Part shown: positions 45,666-59,343 of the stretch, piece by piece | How positions within the stretch are numbered: position 1 is the stretch's first letter | How the letters are laid out: every line of letters starts with the position of its first letter | Source of the DNA: Lycium barbarum | Lineage: Eukaryota > Streptophyta > Magnoliopsida > Solanales > Solanaceae | NCBI RefSeq assembly: GCF_019175385.1 | Contig: NC_083339.1 | Coordinates: 81,828,120-81,892,119, forward strand | DNA: 64,000 bases | Direction of reading: 5' to 3' | Made by a program: the position numbers and the translations under genes | The notes under the pieces: model-generated | What the model saw: the letters and a program-made list of their open reading frames with translations, nothing else | Databases searched by the model: none | What the model was told of the DNA's origin: nothing

Positions 45666-48595
45666 TGTTATGTCCCGTGTTTTTCGTATGATTGAAAATC
45701 GAGAAATAATTACGACTTGTGTGTTGTAAGGATATGATTTGATTTTTGTGAATATGACTATGTTGGTTATGGAATCTTTAATATTAAGACATCGGGGAAG
45801 GCCGAGGGTAAATTTGGAATTTCGGAAATTAGTTTCGGGAATTACAAAACGGGTCGTTTTATGAATTGGGCCAAGAAAAATATAACACAAATGAGGCCCA
45901 AGAATTCTTGAAGGGGCCGGCCAAAGGCCAAAGCCCAACCCATTTTTAATGTCATGTGTTGAGCACATGACTTATACAATTGGATATATATCACTTCACA
46001 CTTAGAATTTATCAAGAAAAAAATCACATTTCCACTTTGACTCAAAAGAGAGCTCTCGGCCGAAGGAGAGAAAAGGAGAAAGAAAGATTTTCCAAGCTTT
46101 GTTGTTAAGCAAAAATTCTTGTTCTTCCCATAGTTGTGAAGTACTCAAGGCCCTCTTCAACGGGGTATAATTAGTTTGGCACAAGAACCTCGTTTGCGAC
46201 AAGTCGGAAATTCAAGAAAAGGTAAGAATTTTGCCCCTCTAATGTTATAGAATTGGTATGAATGTGTTAATGATTGAGAATAGACGAGAATTTCGTAGTT
46301 TTAATGTGTGTGCGAAACCGTGGGTGTATGTATACTTGGTGTTGTGGCCGTGTGCCCTAGGAGGAAGAAGGAATATGAATTTGATCTTGTTTAGTTGGCA
46401 TAATGTGTTGTTGTGATTCTTGTGTCGTAAATGATTGATTGATGAATTAAATTGGCGTTGGGAAAATGATTTTGGATATTATCGGAAAGCGTATACCTTT
46501 GGTATCATTATGTATATCATTGTATATTTAGGGTGCTAGAGACTTTAAATATGAATTTATAATGATGTTAATGAATTCGGAATGAAACGACGTGAGTTAG
46601 AATGTTCGTCGTGAATTGTTGATGTTTTGAAGAATTATGGAAAGTAATGGATTTTGGGGAAATTTCGTGTTTGGCTTGGATTGTAGTTAGGATGTGATTG
46701 TATAAGTTTGAATGAGGAAATGAATACAATTATGTAGATATAGAATTGGGGTTTTGGAAGTTTGAATGAAAGTTGCCAACTTAAGTAATAAAGTTGAACT
46801 TTGAACCTAGAGTGGTTTGATTATTGCTTGTGTTGTTTGTTGATGTGTGGGCTGTTGTTATTGATATATTTTGAGCCGAGCTAAGTCTCGGGGATGTTTG
46901 ATTTATAGGGGAAATGCTGCCGAAATTTCGGTATGCAAAAATGAAGTTAATGGCATTTTTAGCCTAAAAATCTCAATTGGTAACTTTGGCCATTTGCAGA
47001 TTTCAGGCGAAACGGGACTGGACTTTTGGGAGAGCATACGACATCTGTGAGGTATGTAAAGTTCCCTACTCCTTCATTTGGCATGCCCTAGTATCCTAGG
47101 CGAATATTGGAACTTCCGGAGCATTTCTGCTCCTCGAAACCCGATCCACAGAAAAGTTACTATTCATGCAATTCAATTGAAGCCTAAGGGCTCTATTTTG
47201 GCTAGAATGCCACCACTCGTCCGAAACCTATCAAAATGTGGTCGGGTAACCTAGAAACGATTATGTATGACCTTTGGCATATAAATGTTTGTAAAAATAT
47301 GTTCGCCACCTCACTTTGACTCGAGGTGGGCCCGCTACCCCGAAACGCCCTATTTCTCTCATTGGGCTATCTTTGTGAATAGAGTTGGATATACTACTTC
47401 TGATTTTTGGAACTTCCTCCTACGGGGTATGTTCTGAACATTACGATGCGCCAAGTTATGTTTTGAACTATACGTACTATTTTGGAAACGTTTTGTGAAA
47501 TGAAACCTTATATCGACTAAGTATTCGATTATTTTGTACTATGGAACGATTTGTGAAACTATTATGTTTTGAAGACTATTTTGAAGTATGATTTGCATTT
47601 GTTTGCTCACGACTCCGCTCGTGCCTTATTATGACTTCGTTCACCGGTTCCCGGGCCGGTTTTGATTCGTGCGCCTTATGACAAATTCGGCCGTATGCTG
47701 TGTTACGGTTCCCGAGGCTTCGCCATAGGGCCGGGTTTCATTTGGAGTTATGCTGTGATATGGCTCGTGATGCGATACGCTCACCTATGATTATGTTTGT
47801 GTTCGGGGATGTACGGAGATTTGAAACCTTCTGGTGTTATGCTGTGTGTGGCGCCAGTGTCGGAGTGGCAACCACGTTCTTGAGCTTTGCATGATTTTCG
47901 CCTGCATTATGTATATGTATATGATTTGATACGGATTTTGACGCTCCGGTTTGTTCTTTACTTTGTCTTTTGATTTGCTTTCAGTTTGGTTCATATATCT
48001 GTACTCCGTGCTTTACATACTCAGTACATATTTCGTACTGACCCCCTCTCTTTGGGGGGCTGCGTTTCATGCCCGCAGGTACAGAAGCTCGTTTGGGAGA
48101 TCCTCCGGTTTAGGCTACTCATTCTGCTGTGTTGAAGCGCTCCCCTTGATCTGGAGCCTAACTTTTGGTACATACCCCCCTGTTGTGTGTGCATTCTGTA
48201 CATTTGACTATTTGGGTACGGCGGGGCCCTGTCTCGCCATCTGTCTTTGTTTTGAGTTCGTAGAGGCCTGTAGTCATATATGTGGGGCGAGGGTCCTATG
48301 TATGTTTGTTCGATTTTGTTTTTGGTCTTAAAGCGGTCTGTTTGTTATGATGGCCCTAAATGGCCCTTATGCTTATATTTGCGCCTTTGACCGGCGATGG
48401 CCATTCCGCCGCTCAGTTTGTATTTGATATGACACTCTGATTTGTGCGACCGCTTAAGACATATTTTGATATAACCTATGTTTGCTATGATTTTGTAAAA
48501 TTCTGAAATAAGTTTGGATTTGGTATCGAATATGCGATTTGGTCTGGGTACCCAGGTAGGGTGCCAGTCGCGGCCCACGGGGCTGGGTCGTGACA
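45666..48595 (+). mobile_element. array LTR 2, full length (2930 bp)
   Basis: Same length as LTR 1 with only a few substitutions. It shares with LTR 3 variants absent from LTR 1 (for example GGTTTCATTTGG and GTTCTTTAC), so LTRs 2 and 3 are closest to each other. Confidence 0.93.
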
Positions 48596-49870
48596 AAAGT
48601 GGTATCAGAGCAGTTTGTCCTCGGAATGTCTACAGGCCGTGTCTCGTAGAGTCTTGTTTATCGATGTGTTGTGCACCACATCTATAAACAGGAAGCTACA
48701 GGGCATTTAGGGTGTTACCTTCTTTGGAATCTTAGATCGTGCGATAGAGCCAGCTATAGGAAGTGAATTCCCCTTTTTTCTCTAACCCTTGATTGCAGCT
48801 GGAGAGTGGTGTCGACGTAAGACAATGACTGCTGATATTGGAAGCTATATAATGATCTGGTAAGAAATGTTACGAAAGACGTATGCTGGGTAAGGTATTC
48901 TGAAGTACGATTAAGACATAAAGTCAAGCAGCGAAAAGAGAAATAAATACGAAAAGTGTAGCTGGAGCAGTCGAGTTGGGCATGTGAGGTAAGCCTCGGC
49001 ATATTTATATTTTTGTTTGAAATTGTTAGCCCGTGTGGCTATGAGGTGATATGATGTGATATGTATGTACGTATATGTGGTGGCCCTGTGAGGCCCGGTT
49101 GGTATTTCCTGTGTACAGGTTTTGGGATAGTAAAAAATATAGAGGAACCTCTGCCCAAATTTTTCTAGAAATATGAAAAGGGAAATGGGATATAAATTTT
49201 TAACCTGTCTTGAAGGTCGATACCATTATGATAAACCTATTATGGTGGATTTAAAGGTACCCTCCGTGTTATTTGTAAGGAACATTACCTTTAGCGGGGA
49301 AAATTTTATCTCAAGTAAATATGTACGAGTAGTAGATTCGTAATTTATTTGGAGGGACCAGAAATGTGTTCTAACCCCATTTTGTTTTAGCACAACCCAT
49401 GTGAAGGGTAAAAATGTCCGACGAGCAAGGTTCCTCAAACTGAAAGAATACAAACCGTATGATAAGCAGTTGAGGATTTAGCGGTTCGCTCTCGGCTTAA
49501 GTATATAGATATGTATAACCGTGGGGGTAATTATGTGAATTAGGCATTTGATGATTTCGCGAAGTTCGTCGGACTCTAGTCTTTTTGTGCTGATGGTTGG
49601 AAGATATTTTACAGTAACATTCTGTCAGTTTCTCTCGACTATTTGGAGACGAAATTTGTAGAATACGAATTTAGACTTGTGGACTGTCTGGAAGTACATA
49701 TGTATGCATGGAGGTCTATGTTGAGAATTTACAAGTAACGCCACGGTAGTCACCAAGTCAGAAAAAGTAATAGAATTCTCGTAGGTCGGGGTGGGACCCG
49801 CTACGGGGACGTTTTGAAAAGTTGTTAAGACCCCGAATTGTCTTAAATTACGTGACAAAGGTCGTGAGTG

Positions 49871-49995
49871 GCGATCGACGAAATTATATTAGCCCTAACG
49901 CGTCAAAATGCGTGAAAGTTTCAGGGTTAAGCGTGCTCAAGCCAGAGCAATTCTGGGATGGGTGACCCCCCTGGGAAGTGATGCAAGATTTTTGC
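49871..49995 (+). other. 5S-rRNA-like block (array copy 2)
   Basis: Same sequence as the block at 34836-34960. Confidence 0.75.
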
Positions 49996-50664
49996 ACAAG
50001 TGTAAATATGCTAGAGATAAATGAAAATATGGGGTAATTTAAAGGAAAAGAGAATGTGTGGAGTAATTAGTGCCCTTGCAGGAGTCGCGCAGAACGAGGC
50101 GGACTAAATGGGCAAAAAAAAAAAAAAAAAAAAAAAAGAAAAAGAAAAGGTACAACACCGCTTGGGAAATTGAGCGAATTTGAATAACAGTCAGAGACGT
50201 TCGTCAGTAAAGTATGAGTAAATATATCCATATGTGTGTATGTGTATGTGTATGTGTATATGTGTGGGTGTATGATTTTCGTTTGGTGCCCATGTGGGAT
50301 AAGAGCCGAGTCCCGGCAACCAAGGTTGTGGTAGACGAAAGGTTTTACTACACCGAATACGTGAAGCGAAGCGGGGGCGACGATCCGAATGTTGTCAAGG
50401 GATAGAAAATCCCCAATTGCATTATAACTTAGTTTGGGACGACGATGTCTGAAAGAGGAAATGAGTATGGAGGGTAGGAAAGATGAAAGATAATCAGTGT
50501 GAATAAGTGGGATCTTTGAAAGAGTTGATACGCGAGACGCAAGACAATTTGTGTGACAGCTTGGCGAATAAGTTTACAAATAAAGGGAAATTTTTCATGA
50601 ATCATTGGAGCCTTAATAAGAGTGATTTGATCCTAATTCGGATTCTATCTGCTATACTTTTGCA

Positions 50665-51528
50665 CTCCCGATTTTGATAAGGCTCTGTCTATTACGCCTC
50701 TATGCTTCTGGCTTCGATTGTGTTCCCATTTGATACACCTTGCTACATCTGGTTCTGAATTTGATTTTGGTTGAAATACCTCTGCATGATTAGTTCTGAT
50801 TGCGAATCCGTCTGACACATCTCTGTATGTCTGACTCTGGATGCGAACCTGTCTGATATGCCTCTGCACGTCTGATTTTGATCACGCGTTTGTCTGATAC
50901 ATCTCGGTATGTCTGATTCTGATTTCGACTCTGTCCGATACATTTCTGCCTGTCTGACTTTGGTCACGATTCTGTGTGATATAGTTCTGTACGGCTGATT
51001 CCGGTTTCGAATCTGTCCGATCTGATTCCGTACGTCTGACCCTGATTGTGAATCTGTCTGATAAATCTCCGGTATGTTCGTATGTGGATCTGTTTCGCCT
51101 TCTTAAGCGGCCCGTATGCTACTATGGCCAAGATGGCCCATGAGTTTGTACATGTGTGTGCATTTGGGCGATGTATATTCCGCCACCTTTATGATTTTGA
51201 TATGACTGTTCTGCACGGGCGACTGCTTAAGATAAGTGTTCGATAAGTGTTTGTGTGACTTCTGTTGTTAATTTTCAGCTCGACCAACGTATGTTGAGTC
51301 TGAATGAGTCTGAATACGATGATCTGGTTGTGAGTTCGTTTGGGGTGACAGCATATTTCAGTGTGTTTGATTCTGATTACGAATTCGTCTGATACGCCTT
51401 GGTACGTCTGACTCCGACCTCATATTTGTCTGACATACTTCTGTACCTCTGATTTTGACTATGAGCCGTCTGCCATAGTCTAGTATGTCTGCCTCCGATT
51501 ACGAGTTCGTTCGATATGCTGCTAGGCG
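50665..51528 (+). repeat. 41-bp tandem repeats (array copy 2)
   Basis: Fields at 50665-51075 and 51365-51528, matching copies 0 and 1. Confidence 0.83.
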
Positions 51529-51734
51529 TCCGGTCCTAGTTTTGAATCCGTGATGTAAAGTGTTTGGTATGATTTTGAATTCGTTGCTGTGAACTGTCCA
51601 GTATGAAGTGGGATTACGATAATGTGGTAGGGAACTCAGTAGTGTGATAAGGAATGACATTAGCTATGATGTCTGGAAAGCGTTTGTCCGTTACAGAAGA
51701 TAGCGTGTGGGCCCTTAATAAAACAAAGGCCCAG

Positions 51735-53044
51735 TTTGAAATCTCGCCTGAAGGAGTATTATTATACGACGGCAGATTCTGTGTACCGGGCATTGCGGGC
51801 TTACGACGGTAGATTATGGGCGAGGCACATCATGCACGATATTCTGTTCGTCCTGGTTCCACTAAGATGTATCGGGATCTCAGCTGTTTGTATTGGTGGG
51901 ACGGCATGAAGAAAGATATTGCCGAGTTTGTTAGTCAGTGCCCAAAATGCCAACAAGTTAAGATCGAGCATCAGAAGCCCGGTGGATCACTACAGGAGAT
52001 GGAAATTCCAGCCTGGAAATGGGAGATGATTAATATGGACTTCATTGTTGGGTTGTCGCGTACTCTACGCAGGTACGACTCTATTTGGGTTATTGCGGAC
52101 AGGCTGACGAACTCAGCCCATTTTCCTTCCGGTCCGGACTCTTTATTTGGCTGAGGATTATGCCAGATTATATATCAGAGGGATAGTCAGACTTCACGGA
52201 GTCCCTGTATTATTACTGACCGAGGTGCCCAGTTTACAGATAATTTCTGGAGGTCATTTCAGGAGGGATTAGGGACTCAGGTGAGCCTCAGTACAGCTTT
52301 TCATCCTCAGACTGACGGGCCTGCGTTATTGGTTTCAGGGGCAGTTGGGATGATCATGTGCCGCTTATAGAGTTTGCCTACAATAGCAGTTATCACTCCA
52401 GCATTCAGATGGCCCCGTACGAGGCCCTTTATGGCAGGAGATGTAGATCTCCTATTGGTTGGTTTGACGTCGGCGAGACTAAGTTGGTTGGGCCAAATGT
52501 GATCCAGGAAGCTGTAGATAAGGTGAAGTTTATTCGGGAGCGACTATTGGCTGCTCGGAGCCAACTGAAAGCTTATGCTGATAGACGACGTCGACCGTTG
52601 GAGTTTTAGATTGGCGACTGGGTATTCCTGAAGGTGTCGCCCATGAAGGGCGTTATGAGATTTGGCAAGAAGGGTAAGTTGAGCCCGCGGTACATCGGGC
52701 CATACCAGATTGTTCGGAGGATAGGCGCAGTCGCCTACGAGCTACACTTGCCATCCGATTTGGAGGCCGTGCACCCGGTGTTTCATGTATCTATGTGGCG
52801 GAAGGGTAATGGTAATCTTTCCAGGATATTCCCAGTAGATGATCTTCAGGTGACGGAGCAGTTGTCTTATGACGAGCAGCCGGTGGCTATTCTGGATCGT
52901 CAGGTGAGGAGATTGCGCACTAAGGAGGTGCCTTCTGTCAAAGTTCTATGGCGCAATAATAACCGGGAAGAGATGACTTGGGAGGCGGAGGATGAGATGA
53001 AGAAGCGATACCCCCATTTATTCCCTACGCCTCTTGTAATCTAG
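51735..53044 (+). pseudogene. integrase-chromodomain remnant (array copy 2)
   Basis: It has the same disabling lesions as the other two copies. The equivalent of 51720-53067 is exactly what is missing from unit 3. Confidence 0.9.
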
Positions 53045-53179
53045 ACTTTTGTATTTATTGTACCAATGAACGGATGGACCATGTGTGCTATTTATAAAAA
53101 TGGTTTTCCCGTTATGTTTGTGAGTCTTCATAAGATTTATTTAACATTCGGGGACGAATGTTCTTAAGGGGGGGGAGAA

Positions 53180-56108
53180 TGTTATGTCCCGTGTTTTTCG
53201 TATGATTGAAAATCGAGAAATAATTACGACTTGTGTGTTGTAAGGATATGATTTGATTTTTGTGAATATGACTATGTTGGTTATGGAATCTTTAATATTA
53301 AGACATCGGGGAAGGCCGAGGGTAAATTTGGAATTTCGGAAATTAGTTTCGGGAATTACAAAACGGGTCGTTTTATGAATTGGGCCAAGAAAAATATAAC
53401 ACAAATGAGGCCCAAGAATTCTTGAAGGGGCCGGCCAAAGGCCAAAGCCCAACCCATTTTTAATGTCATGTGTTGAGCACATGACTTATACAATTGGATA
53501 TATATCACTTCACACTTAGAATTTATCAAGAAAAAATCACATTTCCACTTTGACTCAAAAGAGAGCTCTCGGCCGAAGGAGAGAAAAGGAGAAAGAAAGA
53601 TTTTCCAAGCTTTGTTGTTAAGCAAAAATTCTTGTTCTTCCCATAGTTGTGAAGTACTCAAGGCCCTCTTCAACGGGGTATAATTAGTTTGGCACAAGAA
53701 CCTCGTTTGCGACAAGTCGGAAATTCAAGAAAAGGTAAGAATTTTGCCCCTCTAATGTTATAGAATTGGTATGAATGTGTTAATGATTGAGAATAGACGA
53801 GAATTTCGTAGTTTTAATGTGTGTGCGAAACCGTGGGTGTATGTATACTTGGTGTTGTGGCCGTGTGCCCTAGGAGGAAGAAGGAATATGAATTTGATCT
53901 TGTTTAGTTGGCATAATGTGTTGTTGTGATTCTTGTGTCGTAAATGATTGATTGATGAATTAAATTGGCGTTGGGAAAATGATTTTGGATATTATCGGAA
54001 AGCGTATACCTTTGGTATCATTATGTATATCATTGTATATTTAGGGTGCTAGAGACTTTAAATATGAATTTATAATGATGTTAATGAATTCGGAATGAAA
54101 CGACGTGAGTTAGAATGTTCGTCGTGAATTGTTGATGTTTTGAAGAATTATGGAAAGTAATGGATTTTGGGGAAATTTCGTGTTTGGCTTGGATTGTAGT
54201 TAGGATGTGATTGTATAAGTTTGAATGAGGAAATGAATACAATTATGTAGATATAGAATTGGGGTTTTGGAAGTTTGAATGAAAGTTGCCAACTTAAGTA
54301 ATAAAGTTGAACTTTGAACCTAGAGTGGTTTGATTATTGCTTGTGTTGTTTGTTGATGTGTGGGCTGTTGTTATTGATATATTTTGAGCCGAGCTAAGTC
54401 TCGGGGATGTTTGATTTATAGGGGAAATGCTGCCGAAATTTCGGTATGCAAAAATGAAGTTAATGGCATTTTTAGCCTAAAAATCTCAATTGGTAACTTT
54501 GGCCATTTGCAGATTTCAGGCGAAACGGGACTGGACTTTTGGGAGAGCATACGACATCTGTGAGGTATGTAAAGTTCCCTACTCCTTCATTTGGCATGCC
54601 CTAGTATCCTAGGCGAATATTGGAACTTCCGGAGCATTTCTGCTCCTCGAAACCCGATCCACAGAAAAGTTACTATTCATGCAATTCAATTGAAGCCTAA
54701 GGGCTCTATTTTGGCTAGAATGCCACCACTCGTCCGAAACCTATCAAAATGTGGTCGGGTAACCTAGAAACGATTATGTATGACCTTTGGCATATAAATG
54801 TTTGTAAAAATATGTTCGCCACCTCACTTTGACTCGAGGTGGGCCCGCTACCCCGAAACGCCCTATTTCTCTCATTGGGCTATCTTTGTGAATAGAGTTG
54901 GATATACTACTTCTGATTTTTGGAACTTCCTCCTACGGGGTATGTTCTGAACATTACGATGCGCCAAGTTATGTTTTGAACTATACGTACTATTTTGGAA
55001 ACGTTTTGTGAAATGAAACCTTATATCGACTAAGTATTCGATTATTTTGTACTATGGAACGATTTGTGAAACTATTATGTTTTGAAGACTATTTTGAAGT
55101 ATGATTTGCATTTGTTTGCTCACGACTCCGCTCGTGCCTTATTATGACTTCGTTCACCGGTTCCCGGGCCGGTTTTGATTCGTGCGCCTTATGACAAATT
55201 CGGCCGTATGCTGTGTTACGGTTCCCGAGGCTTCGCCATAGGGCCGGGTTTCATTTGGAGTTATGCTGTGATATGGCTCGTGATGCGATACGCTCACCTA
55301 TGATTATGTTTGTGTTCGGGGATGTACGGAGATTTGAAACCTTCTGGTGTTATGCTGTGTGTGGCGCCAGTGTCGGAGTGGCAACCACGTTCTTGAGCTT
55401 TGCATGATTTTCGCCTGCATTATGTATATGTATATGATTTGATACGGATTTTGACGCTCCGGTTTGTTCTTTACTTTGTCTTTTGATTTGCTTTCAGTTT
55501 GGTTCATATATCTGTACTCCGTGCTTTACATACTCAGTACATATTTCGTACTGACCCCCTCTCTTTGGGGGGCTGCGTTTCATGCCCGCAGGTACAGAAG
55601 CTCGTTTGGGAGATCCTCCGGTTTAGGCTACTCATTCTGCTGTGTTGAAGCGCTCCCCTTGATCTGGAGCCTAACTTTTGGTACATACCCCCCTGTTGTG
55701 TGTGCATTCTGTACATTTGACTATTTGGGTACGGCGGGGCCCTGTCTCGCCATCTGTCTTTGTTTTGAGTTCGTAGAGGCCTGTAGTCATATATGTGGGG
55801 CGAGGGTCCTATGTATGTTTGTTCGATTTTGTTTTTGGTCTTAAAGCGGTCTGTTTGTTATGATGGCCCTAAATGGCCCTTATGCTTATATTTGCGCCTT
55901 TGACCGGCGATGGCCATTCCGCCGCTCAGTTTGTATTTGATATGACACTCTGATTTGTGCGACCGCTTAAGACATATTTTGATATAACCTATGTTTGCTA
56001 TGATTTTGTAAAATTCTGAAATAAGTTTGGATTTGGTATCGAATATGCGATTTGGTCTGGGTACCCAGGTAGGGTGCCAGTCGCGGCCCACGGGGCTGGG
56101 TCGTGACA
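53180..56108 (+). mobile_element. array LTR 3, full length (2929 bp)
   Basis: One base shorter than LTRs 1 and 2 (one A missing near 53532). That single base joins two short minus-strand ORFs into a longer one, which shows that those ORFs are not under coding selection. Confidence 0.93.
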
Positions 56109-57383
56109 AAAGTGGTATCAGAGCAGTTTGTCCTCGGAATGTCTACAGGCCGTGTCTCGTAGAGTCTTGTTTATCGATGTGTTGTGCACCACATCTATAA
56201 ACAGGAAGCTACAGGGCATTTAGGGTGTTACCTTCTTTGGAATCTTAGATCGTGCGATAGAGCCAGCTATAGGAAGTGAATTCATCTTTTTTCTCTAACC
56301 CTTGATTGCAGCTGGAGAGTGGTGTCGACGTAAGACAATGACTGCTGATATTGGAAGCTATATAATGATCTGGTAAGAAATGTTACGAAAGACGTATGCT
56401 GGGTAAGGTATTCTGAAGTACGATTAAGACATAAAGTCAAGCAGCGAAAAGAGAAATAAATACGAAAAGTGTAGCTGGAGCAGTCGAGTTGGGCATGTGA
56501 GGTAAGCCTCGGCATATTTATATTTTTGTTTGAAATTGTTAGCCCGTGTGGCTATGAGGTGATATGATGTGATATGTATGTACGTATATGTGGTGGCCCT
56601 GTGAGGCCCGGTTGGTATTTCCTGTGTACAGGTTTTGGGATAGTAAAAAATATAGAGGAACCTCTGCCCAAATTTTTCTAGAAATATGAAAAGGGAAATG
56701 GGATATAAATTTTTAACCTGTCTTGAAGGTCGATACCATTATGATAAACCTATTATGGTGGATTTAAAGGTACCCTCCGTGTTATTTGTAAGGAACATTA
56801 CCTTTAGCGGGGAAAATTTTATCTCAAGTAAATATGTACGAGTAGTAGATTCGTAATTTATTTGGAGGGACCAGAAATGTGTTCTAACCCCATTTTGTTT
56901 TAGCACAACCCATGTGAAGGGTAAAAATGTCCGACGAGCAAGGTTCCTCAAACTGAAAGAATACAAACCGTATGATAAGCAGTTGAGGATTTAGCGGTTC
57001 GCTCTCGGCTTAAGTATATAGATATGTATAACCGTGGGGGTAATTATGTGAATTAGGCATTTGATGATTTCGCGAAGTTCGTCGGACTCTAGTCTTTTTG
57101 TGCTGATGGTTGGAAGATATTTTACAGTAACATTCTGTCAGTTTCTCTCGACTATTTGGAGACGAAATTTGTAGAATACGAATTTAGACTTGTGGACTGT
57201 CTGGAAGTACATATGTATGCATGGAGGTCTATGTTGAGAATTTACAAGTAACGCCACGGTAGTCACCAAGTCAGAAAAAGTAATAGAATTCTCGTAGGTC
57301 GGGGTGGGACCCGCTACGGGGACGTTTTGAAAAGTTGTTAAGACCCCGAATTGTCTTAAATTACGTGACAAAGGTCGTGAGTG

Positions 57384-57505
57384 GCGATCGACGAAATTAT
57401 ATTAGCCCTAACGCGTCAAAATGCGTGAAAGTTTCAGGGTTAAGCGTGCTCAAGCCAGAGCAATTCTGGGATGGGTGACCCCCCTGGGAAGTGATGCAAG
57501 ATTTT
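57384..57505 (+). other. 5S-rRNA-like block (array copy 3)
   Basis: Same sequence as the block at 34836-34960; it is retained although the integrase segment of this unit is gone. Confidence 0.75.
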
Positions 57506-58177
57506 TGCACAAGTGTAAATATGCTAGAGATAAATGAAAATATGGGGTAATTTAAAGGAAAAGAGAATGTGTGGAGTAATTAGTGCCCTTGCAGGAGTCG
57601 CGCAGAACGAGGCGGACTAAATGGGCAAAAAAAAAAAAAAAAAAAAAAAAGAAAAAGAAAAGGTACAACACCGCTTGGGAAATTGAGCGAATTTGAATAA
57701 CAGTCAGAGACGTTCGTCAGTAAAGTATGAGTAAATATATCCATATGTGTGTATGTGTATGTGTATGTGTATATGTGTGGGTGTATGATTTTCGTTTGGT
57801 GCCCATGTGGGATAAGAGCCGAGTCCCGGCAACCAAGGTTGTGGTAGACGAAAGGTTTTACTACACCGAATACGTGAAGCGAAGCGGGGGCGACGATCCG
57901 AATGTTGTCAAGGGATAGAAAATCCCCAATTGCATTATAACTTAGTTTGGGACGACGATGTCTGAAAGAGGAAATGAGTATGGAGGGTAGGAAAGATGAA
58001 AGATAATCAGTGTGAATAAGTGGGATCTTTGAAAGAGTTGATACGCGAGACGCAAGACAATTTGTGTGACAGCTTGGCGAATAAGTTTACAAATAAAGGG
58101 AAATTTTTCATGAATCATTGGAGCCTTAATAAGAGTGATTTGATCCTAATTCGGATTCTATCTGCTATACTTTTGCA

Positions 58178-59041
58178 CTCCCGATTTTGATAAGGCTCTG
58201 TCTATTACGCCTCTATGCTTCTGGCTTCGATTGTGTTCCCATTTGATACACCTTGCTACATCTGGTTCTGAATTTGATTTTGGTTGAAATACCTCTGCAT
58301 GATTAGTTCTGATTGCGAATCCGTCTGACACATCTCTGTATGTCTGACTCTGGATGCGAACCTGTCTGATATGCCTCTGCACGTCTGATTTTGATCACGC
58401 GTTTGTCTGATACATCTCGGTATGTCTGATTCTGATTTCGACTCTGTCCGATACATTTCTGCCTGTCTGACTTTGGTCACGATTCTGTGTGATATAGTTC
58501 TGTACGGCTGATTCCGGTTTCGAATCTGTCCGATCTGATTCCGTACGTCTGACCCTGATTGTGAATCTGTCTGATAAATCTCCGGTATGTTCGTATGTGG
58601 ATCTGTTTCGCCTTCTTAAGCGGCCCGTATGCTACTATGGCCAAGATGGCCCATGAGTTTGTACATGTGTGTGCATTTGGGCGATGTATATTCCGCCACC
58701 TTTATGATTTTGATATGACTGTTCTGCACGGGCGACTGCTTAAGATAAGTGTTCGATAAGTGTTTGTGTGACTTCTGTTGTTAATTTTCAGCTCGACCAA
58801 CGTATGTTGAGTCTGAATGAGTCTGAATACGATGATCTGGTTGTGAGTTCGTTTGGGGTGACAGCATATTTCAGTGTGTTTGATTCTGATTACGAATTCG
58901 TCTGATACGCCTTGGTACGTCTGACTCCGACCTCATATTTGTCTGACATACTTCTGTACCTCTGATTTTGACTATGAGCCGTCTGCCATAGTCTAGTATG
59001 TCTGCCTCCGATTACGAGTTCGTTCGATATGCTGCTAGGCG
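58178..59041 (+). repeat. 41-bp tandem repeats (array copy 3)
   Basis: Fields at 58178-58588 and 58878-59041, matching the other units. Confidence 0.83.
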
Positions 59042-59343
59042 TCCGGTCCTAGTTTTGAATCCGTGATGTAAAGTGTTTGGTATGATTTTGAATTCGTTGC
59101 TGTGAACTGTCCAGTATGAAGTGGGATTACGATAATGTGGTAGGGAACTCAGTAGTGTGATAAGGAATGACATTAGCTATGATGTCTGGAAAGCGTTTGT
59201 CCGTTACAGAAGATAGCGTGTGGGCCCTTAATGAACGGATGGACCATGTGTGCTATTTATAAAAATGGTTTTCCCGTTATGTTTGTGAGTCTTCATAAGA
59301 TTTATTTAACATTCGGGGACGAATGTTCTTAAGGGGGGGAGAA

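Larger units (their letters stand above)
48596..53179 (+). mobile_element. array internal region 2, full length
   Basis: 4584 bp with the same order as region 1: PBS 48600-48611, hairpin 48663-48682, 5S-like block 49871-49995, 24-base poly(A) from 50114, 41-bp repeats 50665-51075 and 51365-51528, integrase-chromodomain remnant 51735-53044, PPT to 53179. It shares the GGAGGTCTATG variant near 49710 with region 3. Confidence 0.92.
56109..59343 (+). mobile_element. array internal region 3 with integrase segment deleted
   Basis: 3235 bp: PBS 56113-56124, hairpin 56176-56195, 5S-like block 57384-57505, poly(A) 57627-57650, 41-bp repeats 58178-58588 and 58878-59041, then a jump at about 59231 from GGGCCCTTAAT to GAACGGATGG. 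About 1.35 kb is lost, and AAT is shared by both parent sequences at the break. The PPT is kept. A private variant, AATTCATCTTTTTT near 56281, distinguishes this unit. Confidence 0.92.
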
